NCBI GenBank assembly: GCA_031266235.1
Contig: JAISBJ010000007.1
Location: 1-8,431 of the forward strand
Origin: Puniceicoccales bacterium
GTDB taxonomy: Bacteria > Verrucomicrobiota > Verrucomicrobiia > Opitutales > LL51
DNA length: 8,431 bases
Reading direction: 5' to 3'
The notes under the pieces were generated by a model, which ran no database searches, was not told the DNA's origin, and saw only the letters and a list, made by a program, of their open reading frames with translations. Shown in pieces: positions 1-5,416 of the stretch (the stretch's first letter is position 1; every line of letters begins with the position of its first letter). Made by a program: the position numbers and the translations under genes.

Positions 1-34
1 CTTTACTAAAGCCACCGATTTCCCAAAGCTCTAA

Positions 35-1501
35 ATGATGAGTAGCGATCCCGATTTCCATAGCAGCGATGTCTTCGCCGTCAGAAAAATGAAGCTCGCC
101 CAAATGCGTGCCGGCGGCTTTGACCCCTTTCGCCAAAATTGCCAACAAACCCATACGAGCGCCCAGGCTGTCGCCGCTTATGCCGACGATTCCGATCAAA
201 CGTTTTCCGTGGCCGGCCGCATCGTCATTTTCCGCGACATGGGTAAGGCGGCGTTCATCAAACTCCTCGACCGCGACGGTAAAATCCAAGTCTACGTCTC
301 CCAAAATGATGTCGGCGAAGCGGTTTACGCGGCGTTTAAAAAATTTGACATCGGCGATATCGTCGGCGTCACCGGGCCCCTTTTCAAGACCAAAACTCAG
401 GAAATTACGGTCCGGGCAAAGGCGATCACGCTGGTTTCAAAATCCCTGCGGCCGCTCCCGGAAAAATGGCACGGACTCACCAACGACGACCAAATTTATC
501 GCCAGCGCTACCTCGACCTCATCGTCAACCCAACGTCCCGCGACCGCGCCATCAAACGGACCCAAATGATCCGGGAAATCCGGAAATTCCTTTGGGCGCG
601 CGAGTACACCGAGGTGGAAACCCCCATGCTGCACCCCATCGCCGGCGGCGCCGCCGCAAAACCGTTCGTGACCCACATGAATGCCCTCGACCATGACTTT
701 TACCTGCGCATCGCCCTCGAACTTTACCTCAAACGCATGCTCGTCGCCGGCTTCGACCGCGTCTTCGAAATCGGCCGCGTCTTCCGCAACGAAGGCCTCT
801 CCCGGAAACATAACCCGGAATTCACGATGATCGAGCTTTACCAGGCTTATGCCGACCATTTTACCATGATGGAGCTCGTCCAGAGCCTAATTTTACACCT
901 CGCCACAACTGTCCTCGGCTCCACCACCATCACCCGCTACGACGGCGTCACCATCGAACTCGGCGGAGAATGGCGGCGGGCAAATTACTCCGACCTCGTC
1001 ACCGAAGCGCTCCACGACCCCTCCTGGTTCTCCAGGTCGCGGGAAGAAAAACTACAAATCTGTCAACAATACGCCATCGAAGTCGACCCCAATGCCGAAG
1101 ATTTCGAAATCACCAACGCCGTGTATAGCAAACTCGTCGAACCTAGCCTCCTTAGCCCGACCTTCGTCCTGCAGCTGCCTAGAGAACTGTGCCCACTCGC
1201 CAAATTAAACCAAAATAATTCCCAATACCTCGACGTCTTCGAACTTTGCATCAATGGCCAGGAGATCGCCCCCGCCTACTCCGAACAAAATGACCCAATC
1301 GTCCAAAGGCAAATGTTTGAGTCCCAAATCGGCGAAGATACCCAAAATCTCGATGGCGATTTCCTCCTCGCCCTCGAATACGCTATGCCGCCCGCAGGCG
1401 GTATGGGCATCGGTATCGATCGCCTCGCCGTCCTCCTCACCGGCGCAGAAAGTATCCGCGATGTCATCCTCTTCCCCTCCCTAAAACCCGAACAAACGTA
1501 G
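35..1501 (+). CDS. lysS: Lysyl-tRNA synthetase, class II (LysRS)
   Basis: This enzyme charges tRNA(Lys) with lysine using ATP, in the cytoplasm. The 488-residue length is normal for class II LysRS. An N-terminal OB-fold anticodon-binding domain spans about residues 57-135 (GRIVIFRDMGKAAFIKLLDR, then DGKIQVYV). The catalytic domain follows, with motif 1 around ETPMLHPIAGGAAAKPF (195-211), motif 2 as FRNEGLSRKHNPEF plus TMIELYQAY (250-272) and motif 3 as GGMGIGIDRLAVLLTG (455-470). The segment LPRELCPLAK...FELCINGQEIAPAYSEQNDP (381-421) has the lineage-specific form I associate with Opitutae-like bacteria. Two adjacent ATGs (35 and 38) could start translation. No clear Shine-Dalgarno is visible, and a TAA immediately precedes the first ATG. 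The next gene, miaB, is on the same strand but 237 bp away, across a structured gap, so the two are probably separate transcripts. Confidence 0.97.
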   Translation: MMSSDPDFHSSDVFAVRKMKLAQMRAGGFDPFRQNCQQTHTSAQAVAAYADDSDQTFSVAGRIVIFRDMGKAAFIKLLDRDGKIQVYVSQNDVGEAVYAAFKKFDIGDIVGVTGPLFKTKTQEITVRAKAITLVSKSLRPLPEKWHGLTNDDQIYRQRYLDLIVNPTSRDRAIKRTQMIREIRKFLWAREYTEVETPMLHPIAGGAAAKPFVTHMNALDHDFYLRIALELYLKRMLVAGFDRVFEIGRVFRNEGLSRKHNPEFTMIELYQAYADHFTMMELVQSLILHLATTVLGSTTITRYDGVTIELGGEWRRANYSDLVTEALHDPSWFSRSREEKLQICQQYAIEVDPNAEDFEITNAVYSKLVEPSLLSPTFVLQLPRELCPLAKLNQNNSQYLDVFELCINGQEIAPAYSEQNDPIVQRQMFESQIGEDTQNLDGDFLLALEYAMPPAGGMGIGIDRLAVLLTGAESIRDVILFPSLKPEQT

Positions 1502-1570
1502 TTTAGCGCCGTTTAGCGTAAATTTAGCATTGACTTCGACGGAAATCGGAGATAGCGTGACTTCGATTTC
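1502..1570 (+). repeat. Short direct and inverted repeats after lysS
   Basis: Immediately after the lysS stop, TTTAGC occurs three times (1502, 1512 and 1523), giving roughly 10-bp tandem units. TGACTTCGA occurs twice, at 1531 and 1558. GAAATCG (1542-1548) and CGATTTC (1564-1570) form a 7-bp inverted repeat with a 15-nt loop. No T-run follows, so this is not a classical terminator. It may be the left flank of the cloverleaf element that begins at 1573. Confidence 0.45.
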
Positions 1571-1572
1571 TT

Positions 1573-1648
1573 ATGTGCACCCGTAAGAGGCGAAGCCTCT
1601 TGAACTTTCTCCGAAAGTTCTTGCGGTGAACCGCAAACGGGTGCACAT
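1573..1648. repeat. Cloverleaf palindromic element, copy 1 (76 nt)
   Basis: Five contiguous blocks pair perfectly by eye. The outer arms are ATGTGCACCCGT (1573-1584) and ACGGGTGCACAT (1637-1648), 12 bp. Inside lie three hairpins: AAGAGGC-GAA-GCCTCTT (1585-1601), GAACTTTC-TCC-GAAAGTTC (1602-1620) and TTGCGG-TGAA-CCGCAA (1621-1636). No unpaired base remains between helices, so either strand could fold as a four-way junction. The first hairpin contains GCGAAGC, known as an exceptionally stable DNA mini-hairpin. It is not a tRNA: there is no T-loop GTTC motif, no CCA-type acceptor end, and the loops have only 3-4 nt. A second element of the same plan lies at 8311-8389. The structure is seen directly; any role (mobile element, processing site, recombination site) is unknown. 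Confidence 0.85.
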
Positions 1649-1653
1649 CGTCC

Positions 1654-1676
1654 GGCCTTTGGCCCGCTAATTTTTT
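1654..1676 (+). terminator. Possible weak intrinsic terminator
   Basis: A short hairpin GGCC-TTT-GGCC (1654-1664) is followed six bases later by a run of six T (1671-1676). The stem is only 4 bp and the T-run is offset, so termination would be weak. It is placed to end lysS transcripts that read through the cloverleaf element. Confidence 0.3.
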
Positions 1677-1738
1677 AAATTTACTTTTCGCATCGATTTT
1701 AATTTACGCGGCGGATATTTTCCCAATGGTGCCGGGCA

Positions 1739-3064
1739 ATGGAAAAGCGGGTATACATCAGGACCTACGGATGTCAGATGAACGAGCGCGAATCGGAAAG
1801 TTTAGCGGCTATGCTGGGGGACAGCGGCTATGAAATGGTCGGAGAGGAGGAGTCGGCGGACATTATTTTACTGAATACCTGCAGCGTGCGGGAACAAGCG
1901 GAGGCCAAAGCGATCGGGAAATCGAATCTAATTTCTCGGGGAAAGAATCGGGAAAAACTCGTTGGAATTATCGGGTGTATGGCGCAGAATCTCGCCGATA
2001 TTTTACCAAAAAAGTCGCCGAACACGCGCCTCATCGTCGGTCCCGACCGCATCGAAAAAGTCCCGGAGTACCTGGACCAACTCCTGCGCGACAGCAATCG
2101 CCGCATCATTGACACGGAGATGGGCGCGATCGACCCGCACTTTGCCGCGGCACGCGATGAAAAAAAAGTAAAAACATCGATGTTCGTGTCCATTATGCGG
2201 GGGTGTAACATGGGCTGCGCCTACTGCATCGTCCCGAAAACGCGTGGTCCGGAGCGCTACCGACCCATGGAAGAGATCGTCGATGAAATCCGGTGGCTCG
2301 CCGAACGCGGCACGAAGGAAGTCACGCTTTTGGGACAAATCGTCAATAATTACGGCACCCACCGCCTGCCATATGTAAACGGAAAAAGCCCTTTCGTACA
2401 ACTTTTAGAAAAAATTCAACAAATTGGCGGTATCCGCCGCATACGCTTCCTGTCGCCGCACCCCAAGGGCTTCCGATCCGATCTCATCGACGCCTATCAA
2501 AATTTACCAAAACTTTGTCCGCAGGTCCATCTTCCTTTGCAGAGCGGTTCCGACGCCGTACTCCGGACCATGAAGCGCCCCTACGGAGGGGAGCAATTTT
2601 TGGCGATTGTTGCTGCATTGCGGGAAAAAATCCCGACGATTGGGCTTTCGACGGACATCATTGTCGGTTTTCCCGGCGAGATGGAAACTGATTTTGAAAA
2701 AACTTGTGATTTTTTTGACAAAGTAAAATTTGACATGGCTTTCATTTTCAAGTACAGCGCGCGTCCCGGGACGGCGGCGGAGCGATTGGGCGACCCGATT
2801 CCGCGGGAGGTCAAGGAGGTGCGGAACCAAATTTTACTGGAGAAGGTGGAGCGATATTCTCGGCGGTACAACGAATTGGCGGTCGGAAAAGTGAAGAAAG
2901 TGCTTGTCGAATCATGGGCGAAGCGCGGCCAACGGCGGCTCGAGGGGTTCTCACCGGAGCGCAAAAAAGTAATTTTCGCGGGCACGGAGGACCTCATTGG
3001 GCGGACCGTCGATGTTTTGATTGAGAGCTGCACGACTGCGACGCTTTTCGGGAAAATGATATAA
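1739..3064 (+). CDS. miaB: tRNA-2-methylthio-N6-dimethylallyladenosine synthase (MiaB)
   Basis: A radical-SAM methylthiotransferase that converts i6A37 to ms2i6A37 in tRNAs reading codons that start with U. At 441 residues it is full length. The N-terminal UPF0004 domain holds the auxiliary [4Fe-4S] ligands Cys12 (TYGCQMN), Cys48 (NTCSVREQA) and Cys80 (GCMAQ). The radical-SAM cluster is Cys156, Cys160 and Cys163 in MRGCNMGCAYC, followed by IVPKTRGPERYRP. A C-terminal TRAM domain covers about residues 378-438. The usually conserved GQNVN is GQIVNN here (199-204), perhaps a lineage variant. The ATG at 1739 is chosen because MEKRVYIRTYGCQMN matches the family N-terminus; the ATG at 1726 is in another frame. 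No strong ribosome site is visible. It converges on yqgE. Confidence 0.97.
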   Translation: MEKRVYIRTYGCQMNERESESLAAMLGDSGYEMVGEEESADIILLNTCSVREQAEAKAIGKSNLISRGKNREKLVGIIGCMAQNLADILPKKSPNTRLIVGPDRIEKVPEYLDQLLRDSNRRIIDTEMGAIDPHFAAARDEKKVKTSMFVSIMRGCNMGCAYCIVPKTRGPERYRPMEEIVDEIRWLAERGTKEVTLLGQIVNNYGTHRLPYVNGKSPFVQLLEKIQQIGGIRRIRFLSPHPKGFRSDLIDAYQNLPKLCPQVHLPLQSGSDAVLRTMKRPYGGEQFLAIVAALREKIPTIGLSTDIIVGFPGEMETDFEKTCDFFDKVKFDMAFIFKYSARPGTAAERLGDPIPREVKEVRNQILLEKVERYSRRYNELAVGKVKKVLVESWAKRGQRRLEGFSPERKKVIFAGTEDLIGRTVDVLIESCTTATLFGKMI

Positions 3065-3080
3065 AAAAATTGTTTTTTTA
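3062..3080. terminator. AT-only hairpin at the miaB stop codon
   Basis: TAAAAAAA (3062-3069), loop TTG, and TTTTTTTA (3073-3080) form an 8-bp A:T hairpin that begins at the miaB TAA stop. The U-rich 3' arm could act in termination for the rightward transcript, but an all-A:T stem is weak, so this is only a candidate. Confidence 0.3.
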
Positions 3081-3135
3081 CGGATAAATTGCGAATTATT
3101 GGCAACGAACCATCGAAGTTTCCGAATATACTTCG

Positions 3136-3190
3136 AAATATTTCCGAAAATACTAAAGCCCCAGATTTTTATATAAAATATTTCCGAAAA
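3136..3190. repeat. Two identical 15-mers 40 bp apart
   Basis: AAATATTTCCGAAAA occurs at 3136-3150 and again at 3176-3190, exactly 40 bp apart (near four helical turns). A partial copy, TTTCCGAA, lies at 3119-3126. All sit in the AT-rich gap between the convergent miaB and yqgE genes, where no coding frame is evident. Confidence 0.6.
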
Positions 3191-3254
3191 ATAAAAAAAT
3201 TCTTACTTTTTTTATTGCAAAAACGCCTTGACAATTAAAATTCTTCCCCTCAAG

Positions 3255-3289
3255 CTAGAGGCATGGGGTGGGGAGAACGCCACGCCTAG
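3255..3289 (-). other. Imperfect stem-loop just past the yqgE stop
   Basis: CTAGAGGCATGG (3255-3266) pairs with CCACGCCTAG (3280-3289) with a 2-nt bulge and one A/C mismatch, which is a G-U pair in leftward RNA. The loop contains GGTGGGGAGAACG. It begins 3 nt beyond the yqgE stop, so it could end or protect that mRNA, although no T-run follows directly. A nearby CCTC...GAGG (3249-3260) offers an alternative fold. The sequence resembles subterminal hairpins of IS200/IS605 elements as I remember them, but no transposase is present. Confidence 0.4.
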
Positions 3290-3292
3290 AAT

Positions 3293-3841
3293 TTAGTTCC
3301 ATTTGGGGTCTTCCGGGAAGTCGTTGAGCAGCATAATACCGGGGTTCGTCTTCTCGATAATGGCGTGCCAGAGGGCATCTCCGCGCTCTTTTATGCCAAA
3401 AATACTGCCCACTTTCACCGGATACCACCAGCCATTTAAAATTTCCGCGATGAGTTGGAACGGCCCCCAGCTCGCATGCCCCAAAAACGCACGCACCTGG
3501 ATATTATTATCGATGTAATCCAGACCGGCGACGTCGCTTTCCTGCAAACTATAGCGCAACTCGAAGTAGCGGTCATTGCGGTGCCACATCCACGCCGAAA
3601 TGGTCAATTCCTCTCCATTAATCGGCCCGCCGTAGTAAATGGGCGCGTTCAAGATCCCCGGATCCGTATATTCGGTCCCGTAGCTATCTACCCATCGATT
3701 GGCTGGACGATTGAGGATAATGCCTTTTGCGCCGAGATTATTGCAAGAGGTCAAGAATATGACCGTACGCGCAAACGTTTTATCACGCAATTTGGGCGTT
3801 GCAATTAATAACTTTCCCATCAAATTTATTGGACTTTCCAT
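3293..3841 (-). CDS. yqgE: YqgE/AlgH family protein (DUF179)
   Basis: This is a small cytoplasmic protein of the YqgE/AlgH family, whose biochemical role is unsettled; the AlgH name comes from a proposed link to alginate regulation in Pseudomonas. The 182-residue length is typical. Family hallmarks are LMGKLLIATPKLRDKTFART (7-26), GAKGIILNRPA (37-47), YYGGPINGEELTI (69-81), FLGHASWGPFQL (119-130) and a WWYPV segment (138-142) near the C-terminus. The ATG at 3841 is chosen over Met8 because AAGGAG stands 5 nt upstream. A short leftward frame ending in TAA at 3844 would stop 2 nt before this start, so coupling to an upstream reading frame is possible. The gene lies downstream of kdsD and its duplicated 3' end. 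Confidence 0.95.
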   Translation of the reverse strand: MESPINLMGKLLIATPKLRDKTFARTVIFLTSCNNLGAKGIILNRPANRWVDSYGTEYTDPGILNAPIYYGGPINGEELTISAWMWHRNDRYFELRYSLQESDVAGLDYIDNNIQVRAFLGHASWGPFQLIAEILNGWWYPVKVGSIFGIKERGDALWHAIIEKTNPGIMLLNDFPEDPKWN

Positions 3842-3846
3842 ACTTA

Positions 3847-3852
3847 CTCCTT
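3847..3852 (-). promoter_or_regulatory. Strong ribosome binding site of yqgE
   Basis: The leftward strand reads AAAAAAGGAGTAAGT directly before the yqgE ATG, giving AAGGAG with a 5-nt spacer. It is the best Shine-Dalgarno match in the window and fixes the yqgE start. Confidence 0.8.
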
Positions 3853-3906
3853 TTTTCGCTTAAATTTTTCCCAATAAGCGATTCCCTCATCCAATCGAGA
3901 AGTATC

Positions 3907-4121
3907 ATTTCCACAGCTGCGCCCACAAAATACCGCTCCGAAGACCGTCTCTCCGCTTACCCGCGAAGGAAGCCCCTCAGAACGAACTGAATTTTCTGTA
4001 CGCATCGTGAATTTTAACCATATTTTCACGGCTGCGCCCATAAAATACCGCTCCGAAGATCGCCTCTCCGCTTACCCGCGGGAGCCCCTCAGAACGAACT
4101 GAATTTTCTGTACGCATCGTG
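3907..4121 (-). repeat. Tandem duplication of the kdsD 3' end
   Basis: Two copies read leftward: copy A at 4022-4121 (100 bp) and copy B at 3907-4009 (103 bp), with a 12-bp spacer and a period of 112 bp. Each starts CACGATGCGTACAG and ends GTGRAAAT. They differ by one small indel region and about five substitutions, all transitions by eye. Copy A contains the last ten kdsD codons and its stop. Copy B carries the same ten codons plus stop (3977-4009) without the rest of the gene. The spacer and kdsD codons 314-318 also look weakly alike, so the duplicated unit may be slightly longer than marked. The rest of each unit is GC-rich and noncoding-looking, and copy A contains the palindrome CCCGCGGG. 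Confidence 0.85.
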
Positions 4122-5075
4122 CAATCGTAACAATCCGACGACTTGACGCGCTCCATCGACCACCGGTAAAACGTAGACGGGCGAACCTTGCGATTCCATG
4201 ACCTCCAACGCCTCTCCAAGTAGCACAGTTGAAACGACAATCCGCGGATCTACAGTCATTATATCTTTTGCAAAAATTTTATCAATAGATTTGTCGATTT
4301 TTAATGCGCGGCGGACGTCTCCATCAGTAATTAAGCCGGTTAGCGCCCGATTTTTATTCAAAATTAATGCTCCACCCAGCGGTTTTTCCGTCATCACAAT
4401 CACCACCTCCCGCAACGTCTCGCCACCACTGAGACACGCAACCCCCTCCAAAGGCGTCATAATGTCCTGCACCGACAGCAGTAAATTGCGGCCGATCTGG
4501 CCCGCCGGATGAATCGCCGCGAAATCCTTCCTCGTAAATCCCTTGGCCCGCATCAGCGCACAGGCAATCGCGTCCCCCACCGCCAGCGACGCAACGGCAC
4601 TCGTCGTCGGAACCATCCCGATGGGATCGCTTTCTCCCTGCAAACCGATGTCGATGGTGACGTCCGCGTGCCGCGCCAACTCGGAATGTCCATTGGCCGT
4701 GACGGCTATAATTTTCGAGCGAAATCGCTTCAAAAGCGGGATCAACCGGAGGACCTCCTCACTGGCACCGCTCTTGGAAAGAATAATAGTCGGGTCGCCC
4801 TCGCCGTAGATCCCGAGGTCGCCGTGGACCGCCTCCGCAGGGTGTAAATAGGCGGCGCGCGTCCCCGTACTGGTCAGAGTCGCCGCGATTTTTTGTGCGA
4901 TATAGCCGGACTTCCCCATTCCCGAGACGACGACTTGGCCGCTATGGGGAAGTAAAATATGTAAAACGGTTGCTAAAGATTGTCCGATAGTTTGGCGCAG
5001 GTGGTGGATGACGGCTTCCTCTCCGCGCAGCACGATTTCCGCGGCAGCGATGGCGTCTTCGAAGGAAAGATTCAT
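4089..5075 (-). CDS. kdsD: Arabinose-5-phosphate isomerase, KpsF/GutQ/KdsD family
   Basis: This enzyme interconverts ribulose 5-phosphate and arabinose 5-phosphate, the first committed step towards Kdo for LPS or capsule. At 328 residues it is full length. The SIS sugar-isomerase domain (about 35-175) has SGMGKSGYIAQKIAATLTST (51-70), HPAEAVHGDLG (78-88), LSKSGASEEVL (99-109) and the HPAGQIGR stretch (189-196). Two CBS domains follow, about 203-260 (VQDIMTP...ITDGDVRRAL) and 269-328 (AKDIMTVDP...VVGLLRLHD). The start at 5075 gives the normal N-terminus although no good Shine-Dalgarno precedes it. Its final ten residues, HDAYRKFSSF, lie inside a tandem repeat, so the C-terminus may have been altered or simply duplicated. 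The upstream neighbour is a broken gene remnant rather than an operon partner. Confidence 0.95.
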   Translation of the reverse strand: MNLSFEDAIAAAEIVLRGEEAVIHHLRQTIGQSLATVLHILLPHSGQVVVSGMGKSGYIAQKIAATLTSTGTRAAYLHPAEAVHGDLGIYGEGDPTIILSKSGASEEVLRLIPLLKRFRSKIIAVTANGHSELARHADVTIDIGLQGESDPIGMVPTTSAVASLAVGDAIACALMRAKGFTRKDFAAIHPAGQIGRNLLLSVQDIMTPLEGVACLSGGETLREVVIVMTEKPLGGALILNKNRALTGLITDGDVRRALKIDKSIDKIFAKDIMTVDPRIVVSTVLLGEALEVMESQGSPVYVLPVVDGARQVVGLLRLHDAYRKFSSF

Positions 5076-5130
5076 GGGCCGCTTCTATAATTTATCGACG
5101 CAAAAGCAAATTTTTTCCACCCACAGCTAG

Positions 5131-5152
5131 CTTAAGAGAAACTTAAGAGAAA
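5131..5152. repeat. Two-unit 11-bp tandem repeat
   Basis: CTTAAGAGAAA is repeated twice head to tail (5131-5141 and 5142-5152). It covers the 3' end of the leftward pseudogene frame, where it encodes the FLLSFS-stop tail. It may be a small replication-slippage duplication. Confidence 0.7.
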
Positions 5153-5387
5153 CCTGTCAAGTTCTTCGCGTTGCCGTCGAAGTGCGTCCACATTTCTAGA
5201 TATAATACCCCCCCATTCCGGTCCTTTCTTCACTCTGCTTGGCTCGAACTTCGCTTATAAGACTGAGCAAATCTGTTGACTCTGGCACACGACCCAAAAA
5301 CTCTTCCGCATCAGTAAAACATTTTTACATAGCTTCGGCTATGGGGTTAAGTTTGCTAGATATGGATTGTAAATCATCGGCTAATTT
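5132..5387 (-). pseudogene. Decayed protein gene of unknown identity
   Basis: Read leftward from 5387, one frame gives LADDLQSISSKLNPIAEAM, an in-frame TAA (5325-5327), then DAEEFLGRVPESTDLLSLIS and EVRAKQSEERTGMGG. At a run of seven G (plus-strand C, 5208-5214) that frame soon meets a stop. Shifting by one base continues as GIISRNVDALRRQREELDRF and LLSFS, ending at TAA 5132-5134. With six G the second half would be one uninterrupted frame. The composition (charged, leucine-rich, helix-prone) looks like real protein rather than chance. No in-frame ATG start is visible and the frame is closed upstream by a TAA at 5388-5390, so the 5' end is also missing. It lies 29 bp beyond the tsaC stop. I do not recognise the family; a small helical or coiled-coil protein is all that can be said. 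Sequencing error is an alternative for the G-run shift but would not explain the TAA. Confidence 0.5.
5328..5343. other. Perfect hairpin with UUCG tetraloop
   Basis: CATAGC-TTCG-GCTATG is a 6-bp stem closed by C(UUCG)G when read rightward, a very stable RNA loop. Read leftward the loop is CGAA and a weakly T-rich stretch follows. It lies 74 bp past the tsaC stop, inside the pseudogene remnant, immediately before the disruptive TAA. A role in tsaC mRNA 3'-end stability is possible but unsupported. Confidence 0.5.
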
Positions 5388-5416
5388 TTAAATTATATTT
5401 TACAAAATCTCCGCTG

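Noticed and set aside
1..34. Possible 3' end of an upstream rightward gene: a frame ending TAA at 32-34, or one ending TGA at 36-38 overlapping the lysS ATG as ATGA
   Set aside because: Only ten or eleven codons are visible and two frames compete, so neither can be supported as coding.
437..859. Long leftward frame antisense to lysS (140 codons)
   Set aside because: It is a GC-rich antisense shadow of lysS, which has full family motifs across this stretch.
1573..1648. tRNA gene, suggested by the 76-nt cloverleaf
   Set aside because: All three arms are tight hairpins with 3-4-nt loops; there is no 7-nt anticodon loop, no GTTCRA T-loop and no conserved D-loop bases.
1573..1648. CRISPR array or integron attC interpretation of the palindromic elements
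   Set aside because: There are no regularly spaced identical repeats, no cas or integrase gene, and no attC-type core sites flanking the arms.
3228..3233. Consensus TTGACA as a rightward -35 box
   Set aside because: No -10 match at the proper spacing, and only the antisense end of yqgE lies downstream.
3977..4240. Leftward 87-codon frame overlapping the kdsD 3' end
   Set aside because: It is a shadow of kdsD joined to the duplicated repeat; its sense-looking tail HDAYRKFSSF comes from repeat copy B.
5201..5206. Consensus TATAAT reading rightward, as a promoter -10
   Set aside because: No acceptable -35 lies 16-18 bp upstream and no rightward gene follows; the bases belong to the pseudogene frame.
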